NCBI GenBank assembly: GCA_937896665.1
Contig: CALBNS010000066.1
Location: 11,126 to 75,125 of the forward strand
DNA length: 64,000 nt
From: an uncultured Clostridia bacterium
GTDB lineage: Bacteria; Bacillota; Clostridia; Lachnospirales; Lachnospiraceae
Direction: 5' to 3'
Part shown: in pieces, positions 17,624 through 26,319 of the stretch
Layout of the letters: each line of letters starts with the position of its first letter
Numbering within the stretch: position 1 is the stretch's first letter
Translations under genes and position numbers: made by a program
Notes under the pieces: generated by a model
What the model was told of the DNA's origin: nothing
Databases searched by the model: none
The model's input: the letters and a program-made list of their open reading frames with translations, nothing else

Positions 17624-19435
17624 ATGCAGGCACTAATTTTAGCAGCAGGGATGGGAAAAAGATTAAAAGACTTAACACAAAATAATACAAAATGTATGGT
17701 CAAGGTAAATGGTGTGACATTGATTGAGCGTATGCTCCGTCAATTGGAGAACCGAGATCTTTCTCGTGTTGTGATTGTGGTCGGATATGAGGGACAGAAA
17801 TTAATTGATTACATTGCGACATTAGATATTAAACTGCCAATTGAATATGTAAATAATCCGATTTACGATAAAACAAATAATATCTACTCGTTAGCACTAG
17901 CAAAAGAGTATTTGTGTAAAGAAGATACTTTATTGTTCGAGTCGGATCTGATCTTTGAAGACAGTGTAATCGATGCACTCTTAGAGGATGAGAGAGAGAC
18001 ATTAGCTTTAGTGGATAAATACGAGAGCTGGATGGATGGAACATGCGTAAAACTAGCAGAAGACGACAGTATTGAAGCTTTTGTGCCGGGAAAGAAATTT
18101 AAATTTAATGATATTCATAACTATTATAAAACTGTAAATATTTATAAATTCAGTAAACATTTCTCAGAAACACATTATGTTCCGTTCCTTGATGCATATA
18201 CAAAAGCATTGGGAGATAATGAATATTATGAGCAGGTGTTACGTGTTATTACTATGCTTGATGAACCAGAAATTAGGGCAAAGCGTTTAAATGGACAACT
18301 GTGGTATGAAATTGATGATATCCAGGATTTAGATATTGCTACCTCTATGTTTGCCCCTGATGAGGAAGAAAAAGTATCTTTGCTGGAGTCAAGATTTGGT
18401 GGATATTGGCGTTACCCAAAATTGGCAGATTTTTGTTATCTGGTAAACCCATATTTTCCACCACAAAAATTAATCGATGAAATTAAAGCAAACTTTGAAA
18501 ACCTATTAACACAGTATCCTTCTGGTATGCGTGTGAACTCATTGCTCGCGGCGAAAAATTTCGGTTTGCATCAGGAAAACATTATAGTAGGAAATGGTGC
18601 TGCGGAATTAATTAAATCTTTAATGGGATATTTAGAGGGGAATGTGGGAATTGTCCGCCCGACTTTTGAAGAATATCCGAACAGATATAATAAAGAACAG
18701 ACCGTTGTGTTTACCCCGGAAAATGAGGATTTTTCATATGATGCAGATGATCTAATGGGATTTTTTGGTAATAAAGATGTGTCAACATTGCTTGTTATCA
18801 ATCCGGATAATCCAACTGGTAATTATATTTCAAAATCGGATTTAATGCGTCTTATCGAATGGACAAAACAACGCTCTTTATGTTTGGTGATTGATGAGTC
18901 ATTTGTTGATTTTGCAGATGAAGAAGATAGTACTTTGTTGCTTCAGGATATTCTGAATGAAAATCCACACCTCTTTGTAATGAAGAGTATCTCAAAATCA
19001 TATGGTGTTCCGGGTCTGCGTCTCGGAGTTTTGGCATCGGGAAATACAGATGTAATTGCAAAGATGAAAAAAGATGTGGCAATTTGGAATATTAATTCGT
19101 TTGCAGAATTTTATATGCAGATAGAGGAAAAATATAAGAAGGACTATGCAGCGGCATTGTTGAAAATCCGTGCAGAACGTGCGAGATTTGAAAGAGAACT
19201 TAGTAGAATTTCAGGAGTCCGGGTCATCCCATCGCAGGCCAATTATGTCATGTTAGAAATCACAAGTGGAATGAAAGCTAGGGAGCTGACAAAGAGACTT
19301 TTGTTAAACCATGATTTATTTATTAAGGATTTATCTGCTAAAATTCATAGGGATGAGAAACAGTTTATCCGTGTAGCGGTTAGAAATACAGAAGATAATA
19401 ATAGATTATTAGAAGCATTAAATACAGAATTATAA
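17624..19435 (+). CDS. Nucleotidyltransferase fused to a CobD-like PLP enzyme (FrbH-like architecture)
   Basis: Two-domain 603-residue enzyme. Residues 1-235 are a LicC-like cytidylyltransferase (ALILAAGMGKRLKDLT, the acidic LLFESDLIFED metal site). Residues ~245-603 are a fold-type I PLP enzyme like HisC/CobD, with NPDNPTG at about 393 and the Schiff-base lysine in SISKSYG at about 457, then GLRLGVL. The same order is known in FrbH of FR-900098 biosynthesis, which activates and decarboxylates 2-amino-4-phosphonobutyrate as its CMP ester. That compound is an isostere of O-phosphoserine. No phosphonate genes are present, so I infer phosphoserine to CDP-serine to CDP-ethanolamine. An aminotransferase role remains possible. 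Confidence 0.85.
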   Translation: MQALILAAGMGKRLKDLTQNNTKCMVKVNGVTLIERMLRQLENRDLSRVVIVVGYEGQKLIDYIATLDIKLPIEYVNNPIYDKTNNIYSLALAKEYLCKEDTLLFESDLIFEDSVIDALLEDERETLALVDKYESWMDGTCVKLAEDDSIEAFVPGKKFKFNDIHNYYKTVNIYKFSKHFSETHYVPFLDAYTKALGDNEYYEQVLRVITMLDEPEIRAKRLNGQLWYEIDDIQDLDIATSMFAPDEEEKVSLLESRFGGYWRYPKLADFCYLVNPYFPPQKLIDEIKANFENLLTQYPSGMRVNSLLAAKNFGLHQENIIVGNGAAELIKSLMGYLEGNVGIVRPTFEEYPNRYNKEQTVVFTPENEDFSYDADDLMGFFGNKDVSTLLVINPDNPTGNYISKSDLMRLIEWTKQRSLCLVIDESFVDFADEEDSTLLLQDILNENPHLFVMKSISKSYGVPGLRLGVLASGNTDVIAKMKKDVAIWNINSFAEFYMQIEEKYKKDYAAALLKIRAERARFERELSRISGVRVIPSQANYVMLEITSGMKARELTKRLLLNHDLFIKDLSAKIHRDEKQFIRVAVRNTEDNNRLLEALNTEL

Positions 19436-19460
19436 ATAAGGCAGAGAGGAAAAGACTGTA

Positions 19461-20540
19461 ATGAATGTTACGATAGTTGGCGGCGGAAATGTAGGAACTC
19501 AATTTGCAGTTCACTGTTCTGAAAAGAAATATAAGGTAAGGATATATACTTCAAAACCTGAGAAATTTCAAAAGCATCTTTCTATTATCGATGAAGAAAA
19601 GAAAGTTATTCATGAAGGTAATATTGTAGAAGCAACAAATGATGCCCAAACAGCATTTTATAATGCGGATCTGATTTTTGTAACGATGCCTGCATATTGT
19701 ATGGAAAGGATAGCAAAATCAATTGAACCATATGTAAGAGAGGGAATGAAAATTGGAATCTTACCTGGTATAGGTGGAGGCGAGTGTGCTTTTAAAAATT
19801 GCATACAAAAAGGTGCTGTTGTATTTGGTGTGCAAAGGGTACCTTCTGTTGCACGCCTGAAGGAGTATGGAAAGAGTGTTTATGCCTACGGGTATCGTAA
19901 AGAATTACATGTAGCAGCAATTCCTAACAGATATACGAAAGAGTGCTGTAATGTTGTTTCAGATATTTTGGATATGAAGTGTAATGAATTGCCAAACTAC
20001 TTGAACGTGACACTTACACCGTCTAATCCCATCTTACACACGACGAGATTGCGCGTATTATTTCATGATTACTCAGAAGGTAAAGTTTACGACAGAGTAC
20101 CTTTGTTTTATGAGGAGTGGGATTATGCTTCATCAGAGCTATTATTAAAATGTGATGCAGAGGTCCAGGAATTGTGTAAGGCATTAAAAGAATTTGATTT
20201 GTCCTATGTGAATTCTTTGAAAATACATTATGAAAGTGAAAATGCAGAACAATTAACGAAGAAATTATGCAGTATTAACAGCTTAAAAGGACTGGCTACC
20301 CCTACAGTAGAAAAAGGAAATCATGTAATTCCTGATCTCTCATCCAGATATTTTATGGCTGATTTCCCTTATGGGCTGGCCATATTGAATCAGATAGCAG
20401 AATTTATAAATTTAAATGTACCGAATATATGTGAAACATTAAAATGGTATGAAAATCTGTCACATAACAAGAAGGTGTTTCGATATAGCGATTATGGGAT
20501 AACGAATTATGAGGAATTCCTGGCTTTTTATTTACAATAG
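19461..20540 (+). CDS. Octopine/nopaline dehydrogenase family protein
   Basis: 359-residue NAD(P)-dependent enzyme. The N-terminal Rossmann loop is VGGGNVGTQ. The C-terminal domain has the opine-dehydrogenase signatures TPSNPILHT and SSRYFMADFPYGLAI. Family members reductively join the carbonyl of a 2-oxo acid such as pyruvate to an amine. It lies between the decarboxylase fusion and the DUF1015 gene, all in one operon, so the amine may be a (CDP-)ethanolamine or serine derivative or an amino sugar; this is inference. The family call is firm, the substrate unknown. Confidence 0.85.
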   Translation: MNVTIVGGGNVGTQFAVHCSEKKYKVRIYTSKPEKFQKHLSIIDEEKKVIHEGNIVEATNDAQTAFYNADLIFVTMPAYCMERIAKSIEPYVREGMKIGILPGIGGGECAFKNCIQKGAVVFGVQRVPSVARLKEYGKSVYAYGYRKELHVAAIPNRYTKECCNVVSDILDMKCNELPNYLNVTLTPSNPILHTTRLRVLFHDYSEGKVYDRVPLFYEEWDYASSELLLKCDAEVQELCKALKEFDLSYVNSLKIHYESENAEQLTKKLCSINSLKGLATPTVEKGNHVIPDLSSRYFMADFPYGLAILNQIAEFINLNVPNICETLKWYENLSHNKKVFRYSDYGITNYEEFLAFYLQ

Positions 20541-20561
20541 TATTATTAGAGGAGAAATATT

Positions 20562-21794
20562 ATGGCGAAAATAAAACCATTTATTTGTGTACATCCAAAT
20601 AAAGATTTTTATAGTAAGATTGCAGCTCTTCCGTACGATGTTTACAATCGCGAGGAGGCGAAAAGTGTTGCTGTGCAACAGCCGTTTTCTTTTTTGAACA
20701 TTGATCGTCCTGAGACACAGTTTCTGGATAGTCAGGATATGTATGCTGATTGCGTATATGAAAAAGCGTCTGAGCTTTTGCAAGAATGGTTAAGAAAAGA
20801 ATATTTTGTAGAAGAAAGTACGGCCTGTTATTACATCTATTCTCTCACAATGAATGGAAGAGAGCAGACGGGTGTTGTAGCATGTTCAGCCGTTGATGAT
20901 TATCTGAATAATGTAATTCGCAAGCATGAGTTTACACTGGCGGAAAAAGAGATAGACAGAATTCGTCACGTAGATACCTGCTCTGCTCAAACAGGTCCTA
21001 TTTTTCTGACCTATCGCCATAAAAAAGAGATACGGGATATTGTAAATGAAATCAAGAAGGATACACCGTTATTTGATTTTACGTCAGAAGATGGTGTGCG
21101 TCATGCGGGATGGAAGGTATCGGATACTTGTGTGAATGATATGCTGACAAGAGCATTTGATGAAATTCCTAATACATATATTGCGGATGGTCATCATCGC
21201 TGTGCCTCAGCAGTAAAGGTTGCATTAAAGAGAAGAGAGAAAAATCCACAATATACCGGAAAAGAGGAATTTAATTACTTTTTATCTATTCTGTTTCCGG
21301 ATGATGAATTGAGTATTCTACCTTATAATCGTATGGTAAAAGATTTAAATGGCATGACAGAAGGAGAGTTCTTGGCAAGAGTGGAAGAAAAGTTTGATGT
21401 AGTGTCATCTGATGTAATCGTGACCCCATCTGTTAAGGGCGAGTATGGTATGTGTCTCGATGGAAAATGGTATCGTCTGAGACAGAAGGAACGTTTCCTC
21501 CAAAAAGATATTGTGGAAAGTTTAGATGTTTCTTATCTCCAAAATGAGTTGTTAGAACCGGTATTAGGTATCGTAGATCCTAAAACAGATTCACGGATAG
21601 CTTTTGCTGGGGGAATTCGAGGTACGGAGTATTTGCAGGAACGTTGTGAACAGGACATCAAAGTTGCTTTTTCTGTATATCCAACCTCAATTCGAGAATT
21701 ATTTAGCGTGGCAGATGCAGAAAAAATGATGCCGCCAAAATCAACATGGTTTGAACCTAAGTTAAGAAGTGGTTTATTTATTCATAGGTTTTAG
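20562..21794 (+). CDS. DUF1015 family protein, candidate free-serine kinase
   Basis: 410-residue cytosolic protein of the DUF1015 family, recognised by the opening (KPFICVHPNKDF...LPYDVYN) and the central motif IADGHHRCASA at about residues 207-217. The DGHHR-x-x-A pattern resembles the active-site motif of the ParB/sulfiredoxin fold, to which the free-serine kinases SerK and SbnI belong. Next to an FrbH-like enzyme that would consume O-phosphoserine, a serine kinase role is attractive but inferred. It is the last gene of its transcription unit, ended by the hairpin at 21842. Confidence 0.8.
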   Translation: MAKIKPFICVHPNKDFYSKIAALPYDVYNREEAKSVAVQQPFSFLNIDRPETQFLDSQDMYADCVYEKASELLQEWLRKEYFVEESTACYYIYSLTMNGREQTGVVACSAVDDYLNNVIRKHEFTLAEKEIDRIRHVDTCSAQTGPIFLTYRHKKEIRDIVNEIKKDTPLFDFTSEDGVRHAGWKVSDTCVNDMLTRAFDEIPNTYIADGHHRCASAVKVALKRREKNPQYTGKEEFNYFLSILFPDDELSILPYNRMVKDLNGMTEGEFLARVEEKFDVVSSDVIVTPSVKGEYGMCLDGKWYRLRQKERFLQKDIVESLDVSYLQNELLEPVLGIVDPKTDSRIAFAGGIRGTEYLQERCEQDIKVAFSVYPTSIRELFSVADAEKMMPPKSTWFEPKLRSGLFIHRF

Positions 21795-21841
21795 GTCCCT
21801 TTTTATGCCGAGTGCATTGTTTTGCTATCTATTAATAAATG

Positions 21842-21881
21842 CGGATACAGATGAATTAAGTCATGCTGCATCCGTTTTTTT
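21842..21881 (+). terminator. Intrinsic terminator ending the first glycan unit
   Basis: Nine-position stem CGGATACAG/CTGCATCCG with one A-C mismatch, a 15-base loop and seven T residues. It splits the polymer genes from the choline genes downstream. Confidence 0.8.
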
Positions 21882-21904
21882 GTAATGCAATATAGAACTT
21901 TTTG

Positions 21905-21933
21905 TTGACATCTATATGATTGCAAAGTAAAAT
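21905..21933 (+). promoter_or_regulatory. Near-consensus promoter of the choline (lic) unit
   Basis: Perfect TTGACA at 21905-21910, a 17-bp spacer, and TAAAAT at 21928-21933. It stands between a terminator and the triple-domain choline gene, so the lic unit can be expressed independently. Confidence 0.85.
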
Positions 21934-21967
21934 AGTCTTGTTCACAAAAATGAAAAGAGGAATGTAT

Positions 21968-23740
21968 ATGAACAAGCAAGAGTGTGATATTATGAACGTT
22001 CTGTTAAAAGAACCATATATAAATCAAAGAATATTGTCAGAACAATGTGGGCATTCACTTGGTATAGTAAATCGCTCGATTAAAACGTTAATAGAAAATG
22101 AATATTTAGATGAAAGTATCAGACCAACGGACAAAGCAATACAGGAGTTTCGTGGAAGAGTGCCCCAAAATGCAATTATTTTGGCTGCTGGTTTTGGAAT
22201 GCGGATGGTTCCGATTAACACACAAATACCCAAAGGACTTCTGAAAGTAAAGGGAGAAATCCTGATTGAACGTATAATCAGACAATTGCATGAAGTAGGG
22301 ATAAAGAAAATATATGTTGTTGTAGGGTTTATGAAGGAACAGTATGAGTATCTGATTGATGAATTTGGAGTGGAATTAATTGTAAACTCTGATTACGCAA
22401 CAAAGAATAATCTGTATTCTATGAAACTAGCTTTAGGACATTTGTCTAATAGCTATATCATTCCATGTGATATTTGGTGTGCTAACAATCCATTCCAATG
22501 CTATGAATTGTATTCGTGGTACATGGTAAGTGATGAAATGGATGGTGATAGTACAGTACGGGTGAATCGAAAGAAAGAGTTGGCACTGGTTCCTTATCAA
22601 ACAGAAGGAAACAGGATGGTTGGCATTGCATATTTGGCAGAAAATGAAGCGAAGATTGTAAGAGAAAATATTGCACGATTCTGTGTTGCCTCCAGATACG
22701 ATAGAGAATTTTGGGAAATTGCGTTGTGCAAGAGAGATAAGATGATTGTTATGGCAAAGGTCGTACATGCATCGGATGTTGTCGAAATCAATACTTACGA
22801 ACAATTAAGAGATTTTGACAGTAATTCAGATCACTTAAAATCGAGTGCAATATCTATCATTTCAGAGACACTGCAAGTAAGAGAAGATGAGATTACAGAT
22901 ATTACTGTATTAAAAAAAGGAATGACAAACCGGTCATTTTTGTTCAGATGCAAAGGAAAGAAATATATTATGCGTATTCCTGGTGAAGGCACAGAGCAAC
23001 TGATTAACCGTGCGGAAGAAGCAGAAGTATATGGGGAGATTGCAAAGGAGAACATCTGCGATAATATTATATACATTAATCCACAGAACGGATATAAAAT
23101 AACGGAATATCTTGAAGGAGCAAGAACCTGTGATTTGTCAAATGAAAATGATTTAAAAAGATGCATGAAAGTATTACGTCAGTTTCATGAAAAAGAACTG
23201 AAGGTAAATCATGAATTTAATCTTTTTAAGCAGATTGAGTTCTACGAATCATTGTGGGAAGGGAAACCTTCGATATTTAGGGATTATATCAAAACAAAAG
23301 AAAATGTATTCTCATTACAAAACTACATTAATGATCATATAGAGAAAAAGGTGTTGACTCATATTGATGCGGTTCCCGACAATTTCCTTTTTGCCAAAAA
23401 TCAATACGGCGAAGAAGAAATTCGCTTAATTGATTGGGAATATGCGGGAATGCAGGACCCACATCTCGATGTTGCTATGTTCTGTATATATTCATTGTAC
23501 AATAAAGAACAAGTGGATCAACTAATTGATTATTATTTTGTTGAGGGATGTACCCCTGAAATTCGTACTAAAATCTATTGCTATATTGCTGTCAGTGGAT
23601 TGCTTTGGAGCAATTGGTGTGAATATAAGAGAAGCCTGGGAGTAGAGTTCGGAGAATATTCTCTGGGACAGTATCGATATGCAAAAGATTATTATAAGTA
23701 TGTTCAGGAAGAATTAAAAAAATTGGAGGACAAAAAGTAA
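21968..23740 (+). CDS. Winged-helix / cytidylyltransferase / choline-kinase fusion (LicC-LicA)
   Basis: 590 residues from ATG 21968, preceded by AGAGGA. Residues ~1-60 form a winged helix-turn-helix (ILSEQCGHSLGIVNRSIKTLIENEYL). Residues ~70-290 are a LicC-like cytidylyltransferase (AIILAAGFGMRMVP, VVVGFMKEQYEYL). The rest is a choline/ethanolamine kinase with the LTHIDAVPDN catalytic loop at about 463-472 and the metal-binding IDWEYAG. It would phosphorylate choline and form CDP-choline in one polypeptide. The DNA-binding head suggests self-regulation. It overlaps the next gene by one base (TAATG). Confidence 0.9.
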   Translation: MNKQECDIMNVLLKEPYINQRILSEQCGHSLGIVNRSIKTLIENEYLDESIRPTDKAIQEFRGRVPQNAIILAAGFGMRMVPINTQIPKGLLKVKGEILIERIIRQLHEVGIKKIYVVVGFMKEQYEYLIDEFGVELIVNSDYATKNNLYSMKLALGHLSNSYIIPCDIWCANNPFQCYELYSWYMVSDEMDGDSTVRVNRKKELALVPYQTEGNRMVGIAYLAENEAKIVRENIARFCVASRYDREFWEIALCKRDKMIVMAKVVHASDVVEINTYEQLRDFDSNSDHLKSSAISIISETLQVREDEITDITVLKKGMTNRSFLFRCKGKKYIMRIPGEGTEQLINRAEEAEVYGEIAKENICDNIIYINPQNGYKITEYLEGARTCDLSNENDLKRCMKVLRQFHEKELKVNHEFNLFKQIEFYESLWEGKPSIFRDYIKTKENVFSLQNYINDHIEKKVLTHIDAVPDNFLFAKNQYGEEEIRLIDWEYAGMQDPHLDVAMFCIYSLYNKEQVDQLIDYYFVEGCTPEIRTKIYCYIAVSGLLWSNWCEYKRSLGVEFGEYSLGQYRYAKDYYKYVQEELKKLEDKK

Positions 23741-24462
23741 TGCATCAGGTAAAACGAGCTATTATCATGGCGGCCGGTATTGGAAAAAGAATGCAGCCGA
23801 TTACACTTACAATCCCAAAACCATTGGTTAAGGTGAAGGGTTTCCGGATGATCGATACAGTGATTCAGGGACTACATGCAAATGGAATTACGGAGATATA
23901 CGTGGTAGTAGGATATTTAAAGGAACAATTTCAATGCTTGGAGACAGAATACGCAGGACTGCAGCTCATTGAAAATCCTTTTTATGATACATGTAATAAT
24001 ATATCATCATTATATGTGGCAAGAGATTACATTGAAGACTCTATTATATTAGATGGCGATCAGATTATTTATAATCAGGAAATTTTGACACCAATGTTTG
24101 AGAGATCCGGTTACAACGCAGTATGGACAGATGAGGAAACAGATGAGTGGCTTATGACCGTAGAAGATGGAATTGTAACTCACTGCAGCCGTACAGGAGG
24201 GCGCAAGGGATGGCAGTTGTACAGCATTTCGAGATGGAGCGCTGAAGATGGAAGAAAATTAAAACAACATCTGGAGGAGACATTTCGGGATGAAGAAAAA
24301 CGACAGCTCTATTGGGATGATATTGCGATGTTTTGTTATCCAGAAGAATATACTCTAGGTATTCGGGAGATGAAAGCCGGAGATATTGTAGAAGTTGATA
24401 GTATACAAGAGTTAATTACTATGGACAGCAGCTATCAGAATTTAGTAAACGATATTGTGTAG
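23740..24462 (+). CDS. LicC-like CTP:phosphocholine cytidylyltransferase
   Basis: 240-residue stand-alone nucleotidyltransferase with RAIIMAAGIGKRMQPIT, KPLVKVKGFRMIDTVIQGL, VVGYLKEQF, NNISSLYVARDYI and the ILDGDQII metal site, all close to pneumococcal LicC. It duplicates the cytidylyltransferase domain of the upstream fusion, so either the fusion's domain is specialised for another alcohol or the two are redundant. Translation is coupled to the upstream gene through the TAATG junction. Confidence 0.88.
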   Translation: MHQVKRAIIMAAGIGKRMQPITLTIPKPLVKVKGFRMIDTVIQGLHANGITEIYVVVGYLKEQFQCLETEYAGLQLIENPFYDTCNNISSLYVARDYIEDSIILDGDQIIYNQEILTPMFERSGYNAVWTDEETDEWLMTVEDGIVTHCSRTGGRKGWQLYSISRWSAEDGRKLKQHLEETFRDEEKRQLYWDDIAMFCYPEEYTLGIREMKAGDIVEVDSIQELITMDSSYQNLVNDIV

Positions 24463-24479
24463 TCAGGGAGAAATACATA

Positions 24480-26003
24480 ATGAAACAGAAATATAATAAT
24501 TTAAAAAGCCAAATCGACTGGGTGGCAACCATCGTACCGCTGATTGGTGTAGTGGCACTTTGCGTCGTTTTTATGTTAATGCCAACACAGTCTTCTATCA
24601 TTCTTGGAACAATAAGAGGATTTTTTGGAGATACCTGTGGTATATACTATGCACTGCTAGGGGTGGGAATACTTGCCTGTTCACTTTATATTGCATTTTC
24701 AAAATATGGGGCAATTAAATTAGGCGATGTGGAAAAACCTCAGTATTCTTCTTTTACTTGGGGAACGATGATTTTTACTTCCACTATGGCGGCCGATATA
24801 TTGTTTTATTCACTTTGTGAATGGGCACTTTACGCAAACGAGCCTCATATTGAACAAATGGGAGGAATCCAGAAATGGGCATCTACCTATCCATTGTTCC
24901 ATTGGGGATCAATTGCATGGAGCTTTTATATTATTCTTGCGGTTGCATTTGGTTTTATGTTACATGTAAGAAAACGTGATAAACAAAAATTCTCAGAAGC
25001 ATGCAGACCGCTGTTAGGAGATAAAGTTGATGGAGTATGGGGAAAAGTAATAGATTTAATTGCGATTTTTGCATTGATTGCCGGAACTGCAACTACGTTT
25101 TCCTTAGCAACTCCATTGCTGTCAACAGCAATTGGTGAGGTATTCCATCTTTCAACAAGTACAACCTTAACAATTCTTATTTTATTGTTGATTGCAACAG
25201 TTTATACGCTTACAGTATGGTTTGGTATGAAAGGTATTTCAAGACTGGCAGAATACTGTACATATTTGTTCTTTGCATTACTAGTTTATTTCTTAATTGG
25301 AGGTGGAGAAGCAAAATATATCATAGAAACAGGCTTTTCGGCACTTGGCAACATGGCACAAAATTTCATAGGAATGTCCACCTGGATGGATCCGTTAAGA
25401 GAAACCTCATTTCCACAGAATTGGACAATTTATTATTGGGCCTACTGGATGGTTTGGTGCGTAGCGACTCCGTTTTTCATTGGAACGATTAGTAAAGGAC
25501 GTACAATTAAAAACACGATTCTCGGTGGATATGGCTGGGGGTTAGCAGGAACATTCACTTCATTTATTGTTTTCGGTAATTATGGACTCGCCCAGCAAAT
25601 GAAACACGGTGTGGATGTGTCAGGCTATATTGCTGAAACAGGTGATTATTCTGCGGCAATCATGAAAATTTTTGATACACTCCCATTGAAGGAGTTGGGA
25701 TTAATCTTGTTAGTTGTTACGATGATTGCATTTTACTCAACAACATTTGATGCATTGACAATGGTTATTTCTTCGTACTCATATAAACGACTTGCGGTTG
25801 ATGCCGAACCAGATAAAAGAGTAAGGACTTTCTGGGCTATTATGTTTATTTTATTTCCGATTGCACTTATTTTTGCTGAAAATTCCATGTATAGTCTACA
25901 ATCAGTATCTATCATAGCAGCGTTCCCTATCGGTATTATCCTTGTAATGATTGTAGCGAGTTTCTTTAAGGACGCAAGCGTATACTTAAAAAAGAATAAG
26001 TAA
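24480..26003 (+). CDS. BCCT family choline/betaine/carnitine-type transporter
   Basis: 507-residue permease with about 12 membrane helices. The family signature is visible as NWTIYYWAYWMVWC at about residues 313-326, followed by FIGTISKGRTIK. Position after choline kinase and cytidylyltransferase genes indicates choline import for phosphocholine synthesis. It takes the role that LicB, a different transporter family, has in Haemophilus and Streptococcus. Substrate selectivity is inferred from context. Confidence 0.9.
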   Translation: MKQKYNNLKSQIDWVATIVPLIGVVALCVVFMLMPTQSSIILGTIRGFFGDTCGIYYALLGVGILACSLYIAFSKYGAIKLGDVEKPQYSSFTWGTMIFTSTMAADILFYSLCEWALYANEPHIEQMGGIQKWASTYPLFHWGSIAWSFYIILAVAFGFMLHVRKRDKQKFSEACRPLLGDKVDGVWGKVIDLIAIFALIAGTATTFSLATPLLSTAIGEVFHLSTSTTLTILILLLIATVYTLTVWFGMKGISRLAEYCTYLFFALLVYFLIGGGEAKYIIETGFSALGNMAQNFIGMSTWMDPLRETSFPQNWTIYYWAYWMVWCVATPFFIGTISKGRTIKNTILGGYGWGLAGTFTSFIVFGNYGLAQQMKHGVDVSGYIAETGDYSAAIMKIFDTLPLKELGLILLVVTMIAFYSTTFDALTMVISSYSYKRLAVDAEPDKRVRTFWAIMFILFPIALIFAENSMYSLQSVSIIAAFPIGIILVMIVASFFKDASVYLKKNK

Positions 26004-26240
26004 TGTATTCGTTTAAGGATAAGGATGGAAAAACAAAAGAATAGACATCAAGTATGAGATATGTACATGGGTCCATATTCAAGTGATGCCATTTATGCAA
26101 AAACAGAGAATATAGTAAAAAAGTTGGAAAAGAGATATTGGAATCGGGGATTTATCGTACAAATCAGCGTATATTAGAAAATTTTTAAAAGGACAGTATT
26201 ACTGGATGACAAATTCAAGTATTCATTAAATGATAAATCC
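26004..26240. other. Noncoding stretch after the transporter gene
   Basis: No supportable gene. A short open frame near 26052-26177 encodes about 40 codons (MGPYSSDAIYAKTENIVKKL...) and is followed by another short fragment in a different frame. It may be a decayed coding sequence, but I do not recognise it. The region ends at the promoter/terminator described next. Confidence 0.5.
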
Positions 26241-26269
26241 TTGACTATGCCCCCTTTTTCTCTTATAAT
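26241..26269 (+). promoter_or_regulatory. Promoter of the glucosaminidase-cohesin unit, embedded in a terminator hairpin
   Basis: TTGACT at 26241-26246, a 17-bp spacer, and TATAAT at 26264-26269. The -10 element straddles the end of the left arm and the loop of the hairpin at 26251, so transcripts begin within the right arm and cannot form the stem. Confidence 0.85.
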
Positions 26270-26295
26270 ATCATAAGAGAAAAAGGGGATTTTTT
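26251..26295 (+). terminator. Strong terminator of the choline unit overlapping the next promoter
   Basis: A perfect 15-bp stem (CCCCTTTTTCTCTTA / TAAGAGAAAAAGGGG) with an 8-base loop TAATATCA, followed by ATTTTTTG. It would stop read-through from the transporter gene. Confidence 0.9.
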
Positions 26296-26319
26296 GTATA
26301 AGGGGAGAAGTGAAAAAAG

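Noticed and set aside
17624..19435. Phosphonate biosynthesis locus
   Set aside because: The FrbH-like fusion alone could suggest it, but there is no PEP mutase or phosphonopyruvate decarboxylase gene in the window.
26052..26177. Short open frame after the BCCT gene as a gene
   Set aside because: About 40 codons, no convincing ribosome site, no recognised family, and continuation only in another frame.
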